A stretch of 9,913 bases of DNA from NCBI GenBank assembly GCA_016194625.1, contig JACQBB010000159.1, positions 1-9,913 on the forward strand, in the 5' to 3' direction. The position numbers and the translations under genes are program-made. Source of the DNA: Elusimicrobiota bacterium. GTDB lineage: Bacteria; Elusimicrobiota; Elusimicrobia; UBA1565; UBA9628. This document shows, one piece after another, positions 1 to 6,609 of this stretch; the first letter of the stretch is position 1, and the number at the start of each line of letters is the position of its first letter. Below the pieces are notes generated by a model, which saw only the letters and a list, made by a program, of their open reading frames with translations, was not told where the DNA came from and made no database searches.

Positions 1-181
1 GCCAAGAATCGACCTATATGTTAGTTATCTATGGTGCCGCCGCAGTCAGTCGTTGACGACGACGACGTTCCCGTTGGTGATCATGATCGCCGTGGCGGGG
101 TTGAACGTCGGACTACGGAGGTCACCGCGGCCCTGTCTCAATCTCCGACGACCGTTTTGCACGCCGCGCGGCGCCGCCGCC
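1..181. other. anomalous window-edge sequence upstream of the IleRS homology
   Basis: This stretch holds no gene I can support. The first 60 bases are 50% G+C by count, well below the rest of the window. IleRS-like sequence only becomes recognisable at about 182-240. Plus frame 2 is open from base 2 into ileS with possible starts at 53 (TTG) and 83 (ATG), but the peptide it would add has no resemblance to an IleRS N-terminus. A minus-strand reading across about 105-46 gives FNPATAIMITNGNVVVVND followed by TGA, which looks protein-like but runs out of ileS antisense. Either the first bases are low-quality or chimeric contig-end sequence, or they are a real 5' region with an odd leader. I favour the former. 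Confidence 0.45.
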
Positions 182-1142
182 TCCACAAAGTCCAAGTCCA
201 AGTTCGCGGCCACGGTGCTGCTGCCGCGGACGGCGTTCCCGGCGCGGTTGGAGGGCGACGCGCGGGTGCGCCGCGACAGGGAGGTCGTCGCCTCGCAGGC
301 TATTGCCGGCCTTTACGCCGAACAGAGGCGTCGACGCCGAGGCCGCGGCTGCTTCAGCCTGCACGACGGCCCGCCGTACGCCAACGGCCACATCCACATC
401 GGCCACGCCCTCAACAAGGTGCTCAAGGACGCGACCGTGAAGGCGCGCGCGCTGATGGGCCACGCGACGCCCTACACGCCCGGCTGGGACTGCCACGGCC
501 TGCCGATCGAGACCGCGCTCCTCAAAGAGATGAAGATGAGCAAGCGTGGCGTCACCGACGTCCCCAAGTTCCGCCGCGACGCCGGCGCCTTCGCCCAGCG
601 CTTCATCGACCTCCAGCGCGAGGAGTTCAAGCGCCTGGGCGTGCTCGGCGACTGGCCGCACCCGTACACGACGATGGCCAAGGGCTACGAGGCCAAGATC
701 CTGCGCGCGTTCCGCCTGCTCGTCAAGGAAGGCCACGTGTACCGGGGCCTCAAGCCCGTGCTGTGGTGCGTCACCTGCGAGACCGCGCTCGCCGAGGCCG
801 AGGTCGAGTACAAGGACAAGACCTCGCCGTCGGTGTACGTCGCGCTGCCCGTCGTCGAGGGGGACCTCAAGGGCGCCGAGATCGTGGTCTGGACGACGAC
901 CCCGTGGACCCTGCCCGCCAACCGCGCCGCCGCCTTCCACCCGAACCTGGATTACGTCGAGGTCGAGGCGGAGGTCGCCGGCCGGAAGCGGCGCCTGATC
1001 GTCGCGAAGGCGCGGCTCGAGGCCGTGCTGAAGGAGACCGGCGCGGCCGGCGGCGCCGTGCGCGGGACCTGGAAGGGCGAGCACGTCGTCGCCAAGGCCA
1101 ACCGCTACGCGCTCCCGTACGAGACCAAGCCCGGCGAGACCG
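83..1142 (+). CDS. ileS: isoleucyl-tRNA synthetase, N-terminal part (frame-disrupted)
   Basis: Class I aminoacyl-tRNA synthetase that charges tRNA-Ile with isoleucine in the cytoplasm; this part carries the first half of the Rossmann catalytic domain and most of the CP1 editing domain. Visible signatures are LHDGPPYANG, the HIGH motif (395-406), GWDCHGLPIE, and TTTPWTLPAN (from 893), whose threonines line the editing pocket in E. coli IleRS. The start is uncertain: ATG 83 is the nearest in-frame ATG, but recognisable homology begins near 182, and the segment around 240-340 matches the family poorly. Frame 2 stays meaningful to about 1140 and then turns into Arg/Pro-rich nonsense, while the IleRS sequence resumes in frame 3 at 1143. 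Frame 2 has no stop until 3304, so naive translation would fuse this piece through about 570 residues of nonsense to LspA. Confidence 0.85.
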
Positions 1143-2885
1143 CCCGGCCACGGCGAGGACGACTTCCACACCGGCCAGCGCTACGGCCTCGAGATCCTCA
1201 ATCCCGTGGACGGCTCCGGGCGCTTCAACGAGAGGGCGCCGCGCTGGGCCGGCAAGAAGATCTTCGAGGAGGGCAACCCCGAGATCGTCGCCGACCTGCG
1301 CGCGCGCGGCTGGCTGCTGGCCAAGAAGGACATCGCGCACTCGTACCCGCATTGCTGGCGCTGCAAGAACCCCGTCGTGTTCCGCACGACGGAGCAGTGG
1401 TTCCTGAAGCTGTCCGAGGCCCTGCGCGGGCACCTGCTGTCCCAGATCGACGCGACCAAGTGGGTCCCGCCGGAGGGGCGCACGCGCATCGCCGCGATGG
1501 TCGGCAACCGTCCCGACTGGTGCCTGTCGCGCCAGCGCGTCTGGGGCACGCCGATCACCGTCCTTTATTCGGCGAAGACCGACGAGCCCGTGCTGGACGA
1601 CGCCGTGCTGGAGGCCGTCGAGAAGAAGGCCGCCGCCGACGGCACCGATTTCTGGTTCGAGCGCTGGGGGGAGGTCCTGACGCCGAAGGACTGGCCCTTC
1701 CTTCCGGCCCATCCGGCTTTGAAGGACGGCTTCCGCCGCGAGACGGACATCCTGGACGTCTGGCTGGACTCCGGCGTGTCCTGGCTGTCGGTGCTCGGCG
1801 AGGACAAGGTCGCCGACCTGTATCTGGAGGGGTCCGACCAGCACCGCGGCTGGTTCCAGAGCTCGCTGGTGATGTCCACCGCCCTGCGCGGCCGCGCTCC
1901 GTACAAGGAAGTCCTGACGCACGGCTTCGTGCTGGACGAGAAGGGCCGCGCGATGCACAAGTCCGCGGGCAACGTGGTCGCCCCGCAGGAAGTGATCGCG
2001 AAGTGGGGCGCCGACGTGCTGCGCCTGTGGGTCGCGCTGTCGGACTACCACGACGACGTGCGCATCTCCGACAAGCTGATGGAGGGCCCGGCCGACTCGT
2101 ACCGCCGCGTGCGCAACACGCTGCGCTACCTGCTCGGCAACCTCTGCGACTTCGACCCGGCGAAGGCCGTCCGCTTCGAGGCGCTCCCGGAGATGGAGCG
2201 CTTCATGCTCCACCGCCTGGCCGCGCTCCAGGCCGAGGTCTTCGCCGACTACCGCGAGTACCGCTACCGCGCCGCCGCGCGCCGGCTGGTGGACTTCTGC
2301 GCGTTCGACCTGAGCGCCTTCTACCTGGACGGCACGAAGGACCGCCTGTACACCTTCCGCGCCGACTCTCCCGAGCGCCTGGCCGCGCAGACCGTGATGG
2401 CCGAGGCGCTGAAGCTCCTCTGCGCGCTGTGGTCGCCGGTGCTGTCGTTCACCGCCGACGAGGCGTGGCGCTCCTGGGCGCACAAGCCGGCGGAGTCGGT
2501 GTTCCTGTGGGACCTGCCCGCGCCCGACGCGCGCTGGACCGACGCCGCGCTGGCCGCGCGCTGGGAGAAGGCGCTGGCGGTGCGCGGCGTCGCGCAGAAG
2601 GCGCTCGAGGAGGCGCGCGCCGCCAAGGTCATCGGCGCCTCCCTGCAGGCGAAGGTCGTCCTGCGCGGGCCGGCCGAGGCGCTGGCGCCGCTCGCGGGCC
2701 TGAACCTTCCCGAGTTCCTCAACGTCTCCGAGGCCGCCGTCGAGACCGGCGGCGCCGAGGTCGCCGCGGCGGTGTCCCCGGCCGCCGGCGCGAAATGCCC
2801 GCGCTGCTGGCGCTGGCAGTCGGACATCGGCGCGACGCCGTCCCACCCGGAGCTATGCGCTCGCTGCGCCCGGCAGCTGTCCTAG
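1143..2885 (+). CDS. ileS: isoleucyl-tRNA synthetase, C-terminal part (frame-disrupted)
   Basis: Continuation of IleRS in frame 3, starting at PGHGEDDF, the end of the family's HTAPGHGxxDY editing motif. In order it shows YGLEILNPVD, HSYPHCWRCKNPV, the catalytic-core signatures DILDVWLDSGVSW and GSDQHRGWFQSS, the KMSKS-equivalent AMHKS (1950-1964), the anticodon-binding helical domain, and a C-terminal zinc site with two CxxC pairs (CPRC from 2796, then CARC) just before the TAG stop. The C4 zinc end is typical of bacterial-type IleRS. Both parts total about 900 codons, and roughly 25-30 residues of CP1 expected between them, including the first editing His, are absent. ATG 1206 could be called as a start but lies inside the domain, so it is not a real N-terminus. 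The 3' end overlaps lspA by 31 nt. Confidence 0.9.
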   Translation, partial: PGHGEDDFHTGQRYGLEILNPVDGSGRFNERAPRWAGKKIFEEGNPEIVADLRARGWLLAKKDIAHSYPHCWRCKNPVVFRTTEQWFLKLSEALRGHLLSQIDATKWVPPEGRTRIAAMVGNRPDWCLSRQRVWGTPITVLYSAKTDEPVLDDAVLEAVEKKAAADGTDFWFERWGEVLTPKDWPFLPAHPALKDGFRRETDILDVWLDSGVSWLSVLGEDKVADLYLEGSDQHRGWFQSSLVMSTALRGRAPYKEVLTHGFVLDEKGRAMHKSAGNVVAPQEVIAKWGADVLRLWVALSDYHDDVRISDKLMEGPADSYRRVRNTLRYLLGNLCDFDPAKAVRFEALPEMERFMLHRLAALQAEVFADYREYRYRAAARRLVDFCAFDLSAFYLDGTKDRLYTFRADSPERLAAQTVMAEALKLLCALWSPVLSFTADEAWRSWAHKPAESVFLWDLPAPDARWTDAALAARWEKALAVRGVAQKALEEARAAKVIGASLQAKVVLRGPAEALAPLAGLNLPEFLNVSEAAVETGGAEVAAAVSPAAGAKCPRCWRWQSDIGATPSHPELCARCARQLS

Positions 2886-3304
2886 CCCTGCTCGTCGCCG
2901 ACCGGGCGACGAAGCTGTGGGCGATGGGGCCGCTGCGCCTGCGCGGCCCCATCGCGGTCCTCCCGGGCTTCGAGCTGTCCTACGCCGAGAACACCGGCGC
3001 GGCGTTCGGCATGGGACACGGGGCCAACGGCCTGTTCATCGCGGTGTCGGTCGTGCTCAGCTTCGTGCTCATGCGCCTGCTCGCCCGGTGGCCGAAGGAC
3101 GACCCGTGGCTGCAGGGCGGGGGGACTCTGGTGCTGGCCGGCGCGCTCGGCAACCTGTACGACCGCGTCGCCTATGGGTTCGTGGCGGACTTCCTGTACG
3201 TCCACCACTTCTCCGTGTTCAACGTGGCCGACTCGTGCATCACCGTCGGCGCGTGCCTGCTGGCCTGGGGCCTGCGCGACGAACCCCGCGCCCAAGACGC
3301 CTGA
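2855..3304 (+). CDS. lspA: lipoprotein signal peptidase (signal peptidase II)
   Basis: A 149-residue inner-membrane aspartyl protease that cleaves the signal peptide of diacylglyceryl-modified prolipoproteins. Conserved blocks are all present: DRATK near the N-terminus (Asp16), YAENTGAAFG (Asn46), GNLYDRVAYGFVADF and FNVADS. The catalytic dyad by family comparison is Asp112 and Asp126. Four hydrophobic segments fit the usual topology (about 5-20, 58-79, 88-104, 128-141). ATG 2855 is chosen because the family N-terminus begins there; it lies inside the end of ileS, giving a 31-nt overlap in a different frame and implying co-transcription. The ileS-lspA order is common in bacteria. There is a GGAG at 2849-2852, but it is too close to the start to be a good ribosome site, so translation may be coupled to ileS. 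Confidence 0.95.
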   Translation: MRSLRPAAVLALLVADRATKLWAMGPLRLRGPIAVLPGFELSYAENTGAAFGMGHGANGLFIAVSVVLSFVLMRLLARWPKDDPWLQGGGTLVLAGALGNLYDRVAYGFVADFLYVHHFSVFNVADSCITVGACLLAWGLRDEPRAQDA

Positions 3305-5086
3305 TCAGGGCATCTTGACCATCGCGTAGTTCGCGCCGAAGAACGCGGCGCCGCCGATGGCCGCCCCGAGGATCGCTCCGCCGGGGCCGAACAGCGAGCC
3401 GATGAGCAGGCCCAGGATGGCGCCCACCGCGCCCGCCCGGAGGTTCGCGGAGGTCTCCTTGCTCATGCTGTCGAAGATGCCCTCCTTCTTCTTCGGGTTC
3501 GGGTCGGCGGAGGTCCCGGGCTTCATGCCGGGGGACGGCGGCACCGTGGGGCCGGCGAGAGGGCCCGTCGGCGCCTTGGCGCCGGCGAGGAACTCCAGGC
3601 AGGCCTTGTGGACCGGTTCGGAGAAGCCGGCGGTCGCGCTCGGCGGCTGCGGCGCCGACGTGGCGGCGCCGCCGGTCAGGCTCGCGGCGGTCTGGTCGAG
3701 CTGCGACCGGGCGTTGCCCGTGCCGCCCATCTCCTTGGCGTTCTGCGAGTCGGCCGCCGTGCCTTGCGCGGCGGCGGTCTTGAACGGCTTGCACAGGTCC
3801 GCCTTCTCGTCGGGCCCGAGGCTCTTGAAGACCTCGGTGTCGCGCTTGGCGGCGATGGTCCGGTACTTCTTGAGGACGTCGGCGATCTTGGCCGGATCCT
3901 TGCCGGCGGCGGCGAGCTCCTTCTCGTACGCCGCGCGCTCCTCGGCCGTGAGGGCGGCGGCCTCCCGGGCGCTGAGGCTGGTCGGGGCCGGCGCGGGCGT
4001 CCCGCCGGGGTTCGCCGGGTCGGGGTTCGGCGCGGCGGCGGAGCCGGAGGCCTTGAGCATCGCGCGGTACTTCGCGGTGATCGCGTACGCCTTGCGGGAC
4101 TCGGCGGCGGCCGGGTGGCCGGCGTCCTTGGCCAGCGGCAGCATCTCCGCCTCGTAGTCCTGGCGCGCGTTGTCCTTCGTGAGCTTGTAGCCGGCGGGCT
4201 CCTTGCCCTTGACGATCTTCTCGAGGCCGGTCAGCTGGGCGCCGGTGATCTCGACGATGTTGAGCAGGAAGGCGTCGATCGCCGCGGGGTCCTGCTTCGG
4301 GGCGAGCAGCGCGTAATCGGCGCGGAACTCCTGCGGGAGGCCGGTCTTGCCCAAGAGCTCCCGGTACTGCGCGGCGACCTTCGCCTTGTCGGCGTCATCG
4401 GCCGTGGAGTCCTTCATGCCGATGTCGTAGATCGAGCGCTCGGTCTCCGACAGCCAGGCCTTCTCGCGCTCGGTGAGCGGGACCAGCTTGCCGACCGGGG
4501 CGGTGGCCGGCTGCTTGCCGGCCGGCTTCTTCCCGGCGGGCTTCTTGCCGACGGGCTGCTTGCCGGCGGGCTGCTTGCCGGCGGGCTGCTTGCCGGGCTT
4601 GGCCGGCGCGTCGGCCGCCATCGCGGCGGGCGCGGACACGATGACGACGTAGCCGAGGGGGGTGAGCTGGGCGTCCTCGTTGACCGTGAAGGTCTTGTCG
4701 GAGCCGGGCAGGACGATCGACTGCGCGCCGTTCGTCACCTTGAGCGAGTAATGCGAGAGCTTCGTCGCGTAGTGCGTCTTCGACGACTTGCTGGTCCGGC
4801 CGGTCCGCGGGTCCTTGTAGTCGTACTCGGCGGAGGCTCCGCGCGCGAACTCGTAGAGGGGGGCGGTGCCCTGCTTGACCTTGCTGCCGCACTCCGACCA
4901 GCGGCACCACACGTCGTGGCGCTTGCCGGCGGCGTCGACGAACCACACGGGGCGCCAGGTGCCCCAGGGCTCCTCCACCGTCGTCCACTTGGGGAGGTCG
5001 TTCGCGGGCGCCTTGCCGCCGGGCGCGGCCGAGAGCGGGCCGTTCAGGCACAGGATGGCGGCGAGCGTGATGACGGGGATCCGCAT
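3305..5086 (-). CDS. secreted repeat protein with Lys/Pro linker and glycine-zipper C-terminus, function unknown
   Basis: I do not recognise a family for this 593-residue protein. It begins with a signal peptide (about 1-20, ending GPLSA before APGG), so it should enter the envelope. Residues 30-155 form a probable folded domain rich in Trp/Tyr with Cys61 and Cys66. Residues 166-194 are six pentapeptides of the form GK(Q/K)P(A/V). Three related charged helical segments follow (about 204-246, 300-344, 370-412), each ending in a YR motif (Tyr241, Tyr340, Tyr408), separated by Ala/Pro-rich linkers. Residues 549-590 are hydrophobic and glycine-rich, probably a membrane hairpin of glycine-zipper type. 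ATG 5086 is preferred over GTG 5098 because GAGG (5093-5096) sits 6 nt upstream of it; GTG 5098 has no such site. The TGA stop abuts the lspA stop. A structural or scaffolding envelope role is only a guess. Confidence 0.8.
   Translation of the reverse strand: MRIPVITLAAILCLNGPLSAAPGGKAPANDLPKWTTVEEPWGTWRPVWFVDAAGKRHDVWCRWSECGSKVKQGTAPLYEFARGASAEYDYKDPRTGRTSKSSKTHYATKLSHYSLKVTNGAQSIVLPGSDKTFTVNEDAQLTPLGYVVIVSAPAAMAADAPAKPGKQPAGKQPAGKQPVGKKPAGKKPAGKQPATAPVGKLVPLTEREKAWLSETERSIYDIGMKDSTADDADKAKVAAQYRELLGKTGLPQEFRADYALLAPKQDPAAIDAFLLNIVEITGAQLTGLEKIVKGKEPAGYKLTKDNARQDYEAEMLPLAKDAGHPAAAESRKAYAITAKYRAMLKASGSAAAPNPDPANPGGTPAPAPTSLSAREAAALTAEERAAYEKELAAAGKDPAKIADVLKKYRTIAAKRDTEVFKSLGPDEKADLCKPFKTAAAQGTAADSQNAKEMGGTGNARSQLDQTAASLTGGAATSAPQPPSATAGFSEPVHKACLEFLAGAKAPTGPLAGPTVPPSPGMKPGTSADPNPKKKEGIFDSMSKETSANLRAGAVGAILGLLIGSLFGPGGAILGAAIGGAAFFGANYAMVKMP
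4505..4594 (-). repeat. six tandem 15-bp units encoding GK(Q/K)P(A/V)
   Basis: Six head-to-tail 15-bp units lie within the secreted protein gene. On the plus strand they read as variants of GGCGGGCTGCTTGCC, at 4505, 4520, 4535, 4550, 4565 and 4580; the last two are identical. Translated on the minus strand they give GKQPA, GKQPA, GKQPV, GKKPA, GKKPA, GKQPA. The unit length is a multiple of three, so copy-number change would keep frame. The peptide is strongly basic and proline-rich, suiting an extended linker that could contact an anionic polymer. Confidence 0.9.
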
Positions 5087-5092
5087 GTGGGG

Positions 5093-5096
5093 CCTC
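5093..5096 (-). promoter_or_regulatory. Shine-Dalgarno site deciding the start of the secreted protein
   Basis: On the minus strand GTGAGG precedes ATG 5086 with a 6-nt spacer after GAGG. The alternative GTG at 5098 has no purine-rich site upstream, so the ATG is the better start. Confidence 0.6.
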
Positions 5097-5119
5097 ACTT
5101 GCAGGGGGGTTCCTCGGAT

Positions 5120-5125
5120 ATTATA
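5120..5125 (-). promoter_or_regulatory. probable -10 element for the secreted protein gene
   Basis: The minus strand reads TATAAT, a perfect sigma70-type -10, in an AT-rich island within otherwise GC-rich sequence. Transcription would start near 5113, giving a leader of about 27 nt with the Shine-Dalgarno site inside it. No convincing -35 hexamer is seen 16-18 bp upstream. This also implies the gene is transcribed separately from the methyltransferase gene behind it. Confidence 0.6.
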
Positions 5126-5186
5126 AAGAGAGTAACTTGGGGGGCGGTTTCGCGCAAGCCCCCGAGGGCCCAGAGACGCCTAGGCC

Positions 5187-6584
5187 CTAAGACCTATCCA
5201 GCAGGGCGACCAGTTCGACGTGCGAGGTCTGCGGGAACAGGTCCACCGGCTGGACGCGCTTGAGCGAATAGCCGGAGTGGCACAGGAAGCCCGCGTCGCG
5301 CGCGAAGGTCGCCGGGTCGCAGGAGACGTATACCAGGCGCCGCACGCGCTTGTCGGTGAGGAAGCGCCGGACCGGCTGGGACAGGCCGATCCGCGGCGGG
5401 TCGACGACGGCGGCGACCTCGCTGGTCAGCTCGGAGGCGAGCTTGGGCAGGACCGACTCGGCGCGGCCGGCGCGGAAGCGGGCGTTCTTGACCCCGTTGC
5501 GCTCGGCGTTGCGGTAGGCGTCCTTGACCGCGTCCTTGTTCTCCTCGACGCCGACGATCTTGGGGAACAGGTCGGACATCCAGAGCGTGAGCGTGCCGAC
5601 GCCGCAGTACAGGTCCAGGCCCATCGGGAACCTGCGGCCGCCGTCGCGGACCGCGGCCTTGGCCTCGTCGTACAGGACTTCGGCGGCGGGGGTGTTGACC
5701 TGCAGGAAGGCTCCGGGCGAGACCGCGAAATGGAAGCGGCCCATCGTCTCCTCGATCTCCCGCGCGCCCCACAGGCGGCGCCAGGTGTCGCCGATGACGA
5801 CGGAGGTCTGCGCCTGCTGGACGTTGATGTGGATGCCGATGATCTCGGGGTGGCGGGCGCGCAGCTCCGACGCGAACGACTCGCGGTCGGGGAACTCGCC
5901 GCGCGTGACGACCAGCGCGACGATCGCGCGGCCCTCGGCGTTGGTGCGGATGTAGAGGTGGCGCAGCCAGCCCTTGCCGGTCTTGCCGTCGTACATCGTC
6001 CAGCGCTTGGCGACGGCCAGCTCCTTGACGGTCTTGGCGATGCGCCAGGACAGGTCGGGCTGGATCGGGCATTCCTTCAGGTCGACGATGGTGCGCGTGC
6101 CGGCGGAGAAGAAGCCCATCACCGGGCCGTGCGGGCCGTCGCCGAACGGGAGCTGGACCTTGTTGCGGTAGCCCCAGGGCTTGGGCGCGGCCTTCGTCGG
6201 CAGGACCAGCGTCTCGGCGTCGGCGAACTTGCCCAGGCGCTTCACGCAGTCCACGACGACCGCGCGCTTGTGGCGCAGCTGGGCGTCGTAGGCGAGGTGC
6301 TGCCAGTCGCAGCCGCCGCAGGCGGGGCCGGGGCGGTTCGGCGCCGCGTGATGCGGGCAGGGCGGGTCGACGCGCTCGGGCCCGGCCGACAGGACCTTGC
6401 GGATGCGCGCGCGGGCGAAGTTCGCCTTGGTCTCGAAGACCTCGACCTCGAGGCGGTCGCCGGGCGCGGCGTGGGGGACGAACAGCACGCGGCCCGAGCC
6501 TTCGGCCCGGGCCAGGCCGTCGCCTGCCGGGGCCATCGCCTCGACCTTCACCGTCAGGATCTCGCCCGCGCTCATGGGCGGCAT
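5187..6584 (-). CDS. rlmD: 23S rRNA (uracil-5-)-methyltransferase, TrmA/RlmD (RumA) family
   Basis: SAM-dependent enzyme that methylates C5 of a uridine in 23S rRNA; U1939 is the RlmD target in E. coli, but the exact site here is inferred. The 465-residue protein has an N-terminal TRAM domain (about 1-63), iron-sulfur cysteines Cys76, Cys89, Cys92 (CGGC) and Cys172, the motif GAFLQVNTPA, a SAM-binding LDLYCGVGTLTL, VVDPPRIGL, the catalytic Cys422 in VSCDPATFARD, and Glu457 in SHVELVALL as the expected base. The first cluster cysteine is 12 residues from the CGGC, longer than the usual about five. The frame is open back to 6788, but that extension overlaps the divergent lipoprotein gene and lacks TRAM homology. 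ATG 6584 or ATG 6575 fits; neither has a Shine-Dalgarno site, and the -10 position favours 6584. Confidence 0.92.
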   Translation of the reverse strand: MPPMSAGEILTVKVEAMAPAGDGLARAEGSGRVLFVPHAAPGDRLEVEVFETKANFARARIRKVLSAGPERVDPPCPHHAAPNRPGPACGGCDWQHLAYDAQLRHKRAVVVDCVKRLGKFADAETLVLPTKAAPKPWGYRNKVQLPFGDGPHGPVMGFFSAGTRTIVDLKECPIQPDLSWRIAKTVKELAVAKRWTMYDGKTGKGWLRHLYIRTNAEGRAIVALVVTRGEFPDRESFASELRARHPEIIGIHINVQQAQTSVVIGDTWRRLWGAREIEETMGRFHFAVSPGAFLQVNTPAAEVLYDEAKAAVRDGGRRFPMGLDLYCGVGTLTLWMSDLFPKIVGVEENKDAVKDAYRNAERNGVKNARFRAGRAESVLPKLASELTSEVAAVVDPPRIGLSQPVRRFLTDKRVRRLVYVSCDPATFARDAGFLCHSGYSLKRVQPVDLFPQTSHVELVALLDRS

Positions 6585-6593
6585 CGTACCAAT

Positions 6594-6599
6594 TTTATA
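6594..6599 (-). promoter_or_regulatory. probable -10 element for the methyltransferase, leaderless arrangement
   Basis: The minus strand reads TATAAA with 9 nt between it and ATG 6584. A start site 6-8 nt downstream of the hexamer would fall within about 3 nt of the ATG, so the transcript would be leaderless or nearly so. No Shine-Dalgarno sequence precedes the ATG, which agrees. No clear -35 is seen. Confidence 0.5.
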
Positions 6600-6603
6600 G
6601 AAT
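6598..6603 (+). promoter_or_regulatory. probable -10 element for the lipoprotein-copA-queF cluster, leaderless arrangement
   Basis: TAGAAT (5 of 6 match to TATAAT) ends 6 nt before GTG 6610, the placement expected for a leaderless transcript. It overlaps the minus-strand -10 element, so the two divergent promoters share the same bases. No -35 hexamer is recognisable. Confidence 0.45.
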
Positions 6604-6609
6604 GAGCGG

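Noticed and set aside
122..1171. Long minus-strand open frame opposite the ileS N-terminal part
   Set aside because: Its product is Arg/Val/Leu-rich with no motif, as expected from the antisense of GC-rich coding sequence, while the plus strand has clear IleRS signatures.
867..2846. Minus-strand open frame of 659 codons opposite ileS
   Set aside because: It is a shadow created by high third-position GC; no domain is recognisable and the plus strand is IleRS.
5165..5188. Inverted repeat AGGGCC/GGCCCT with a 12-nt loop next to the methyltransferase stop
   Set aside because: The stem is only 6 bp, one arm enters the stop codon, and no T-run follows on the minus strand, so it is not a convincing intrinsic terminator.
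3608..5263. Plus-strand open frame of 551 codons opposite the secreted protein
   Set aside because: Its sequence is a Gly/Leu/Arg-rich low-complexity antisense product. The minus strand has a signal peptide, Shine-Dalgarno site, TATAAT and domain-like structure.
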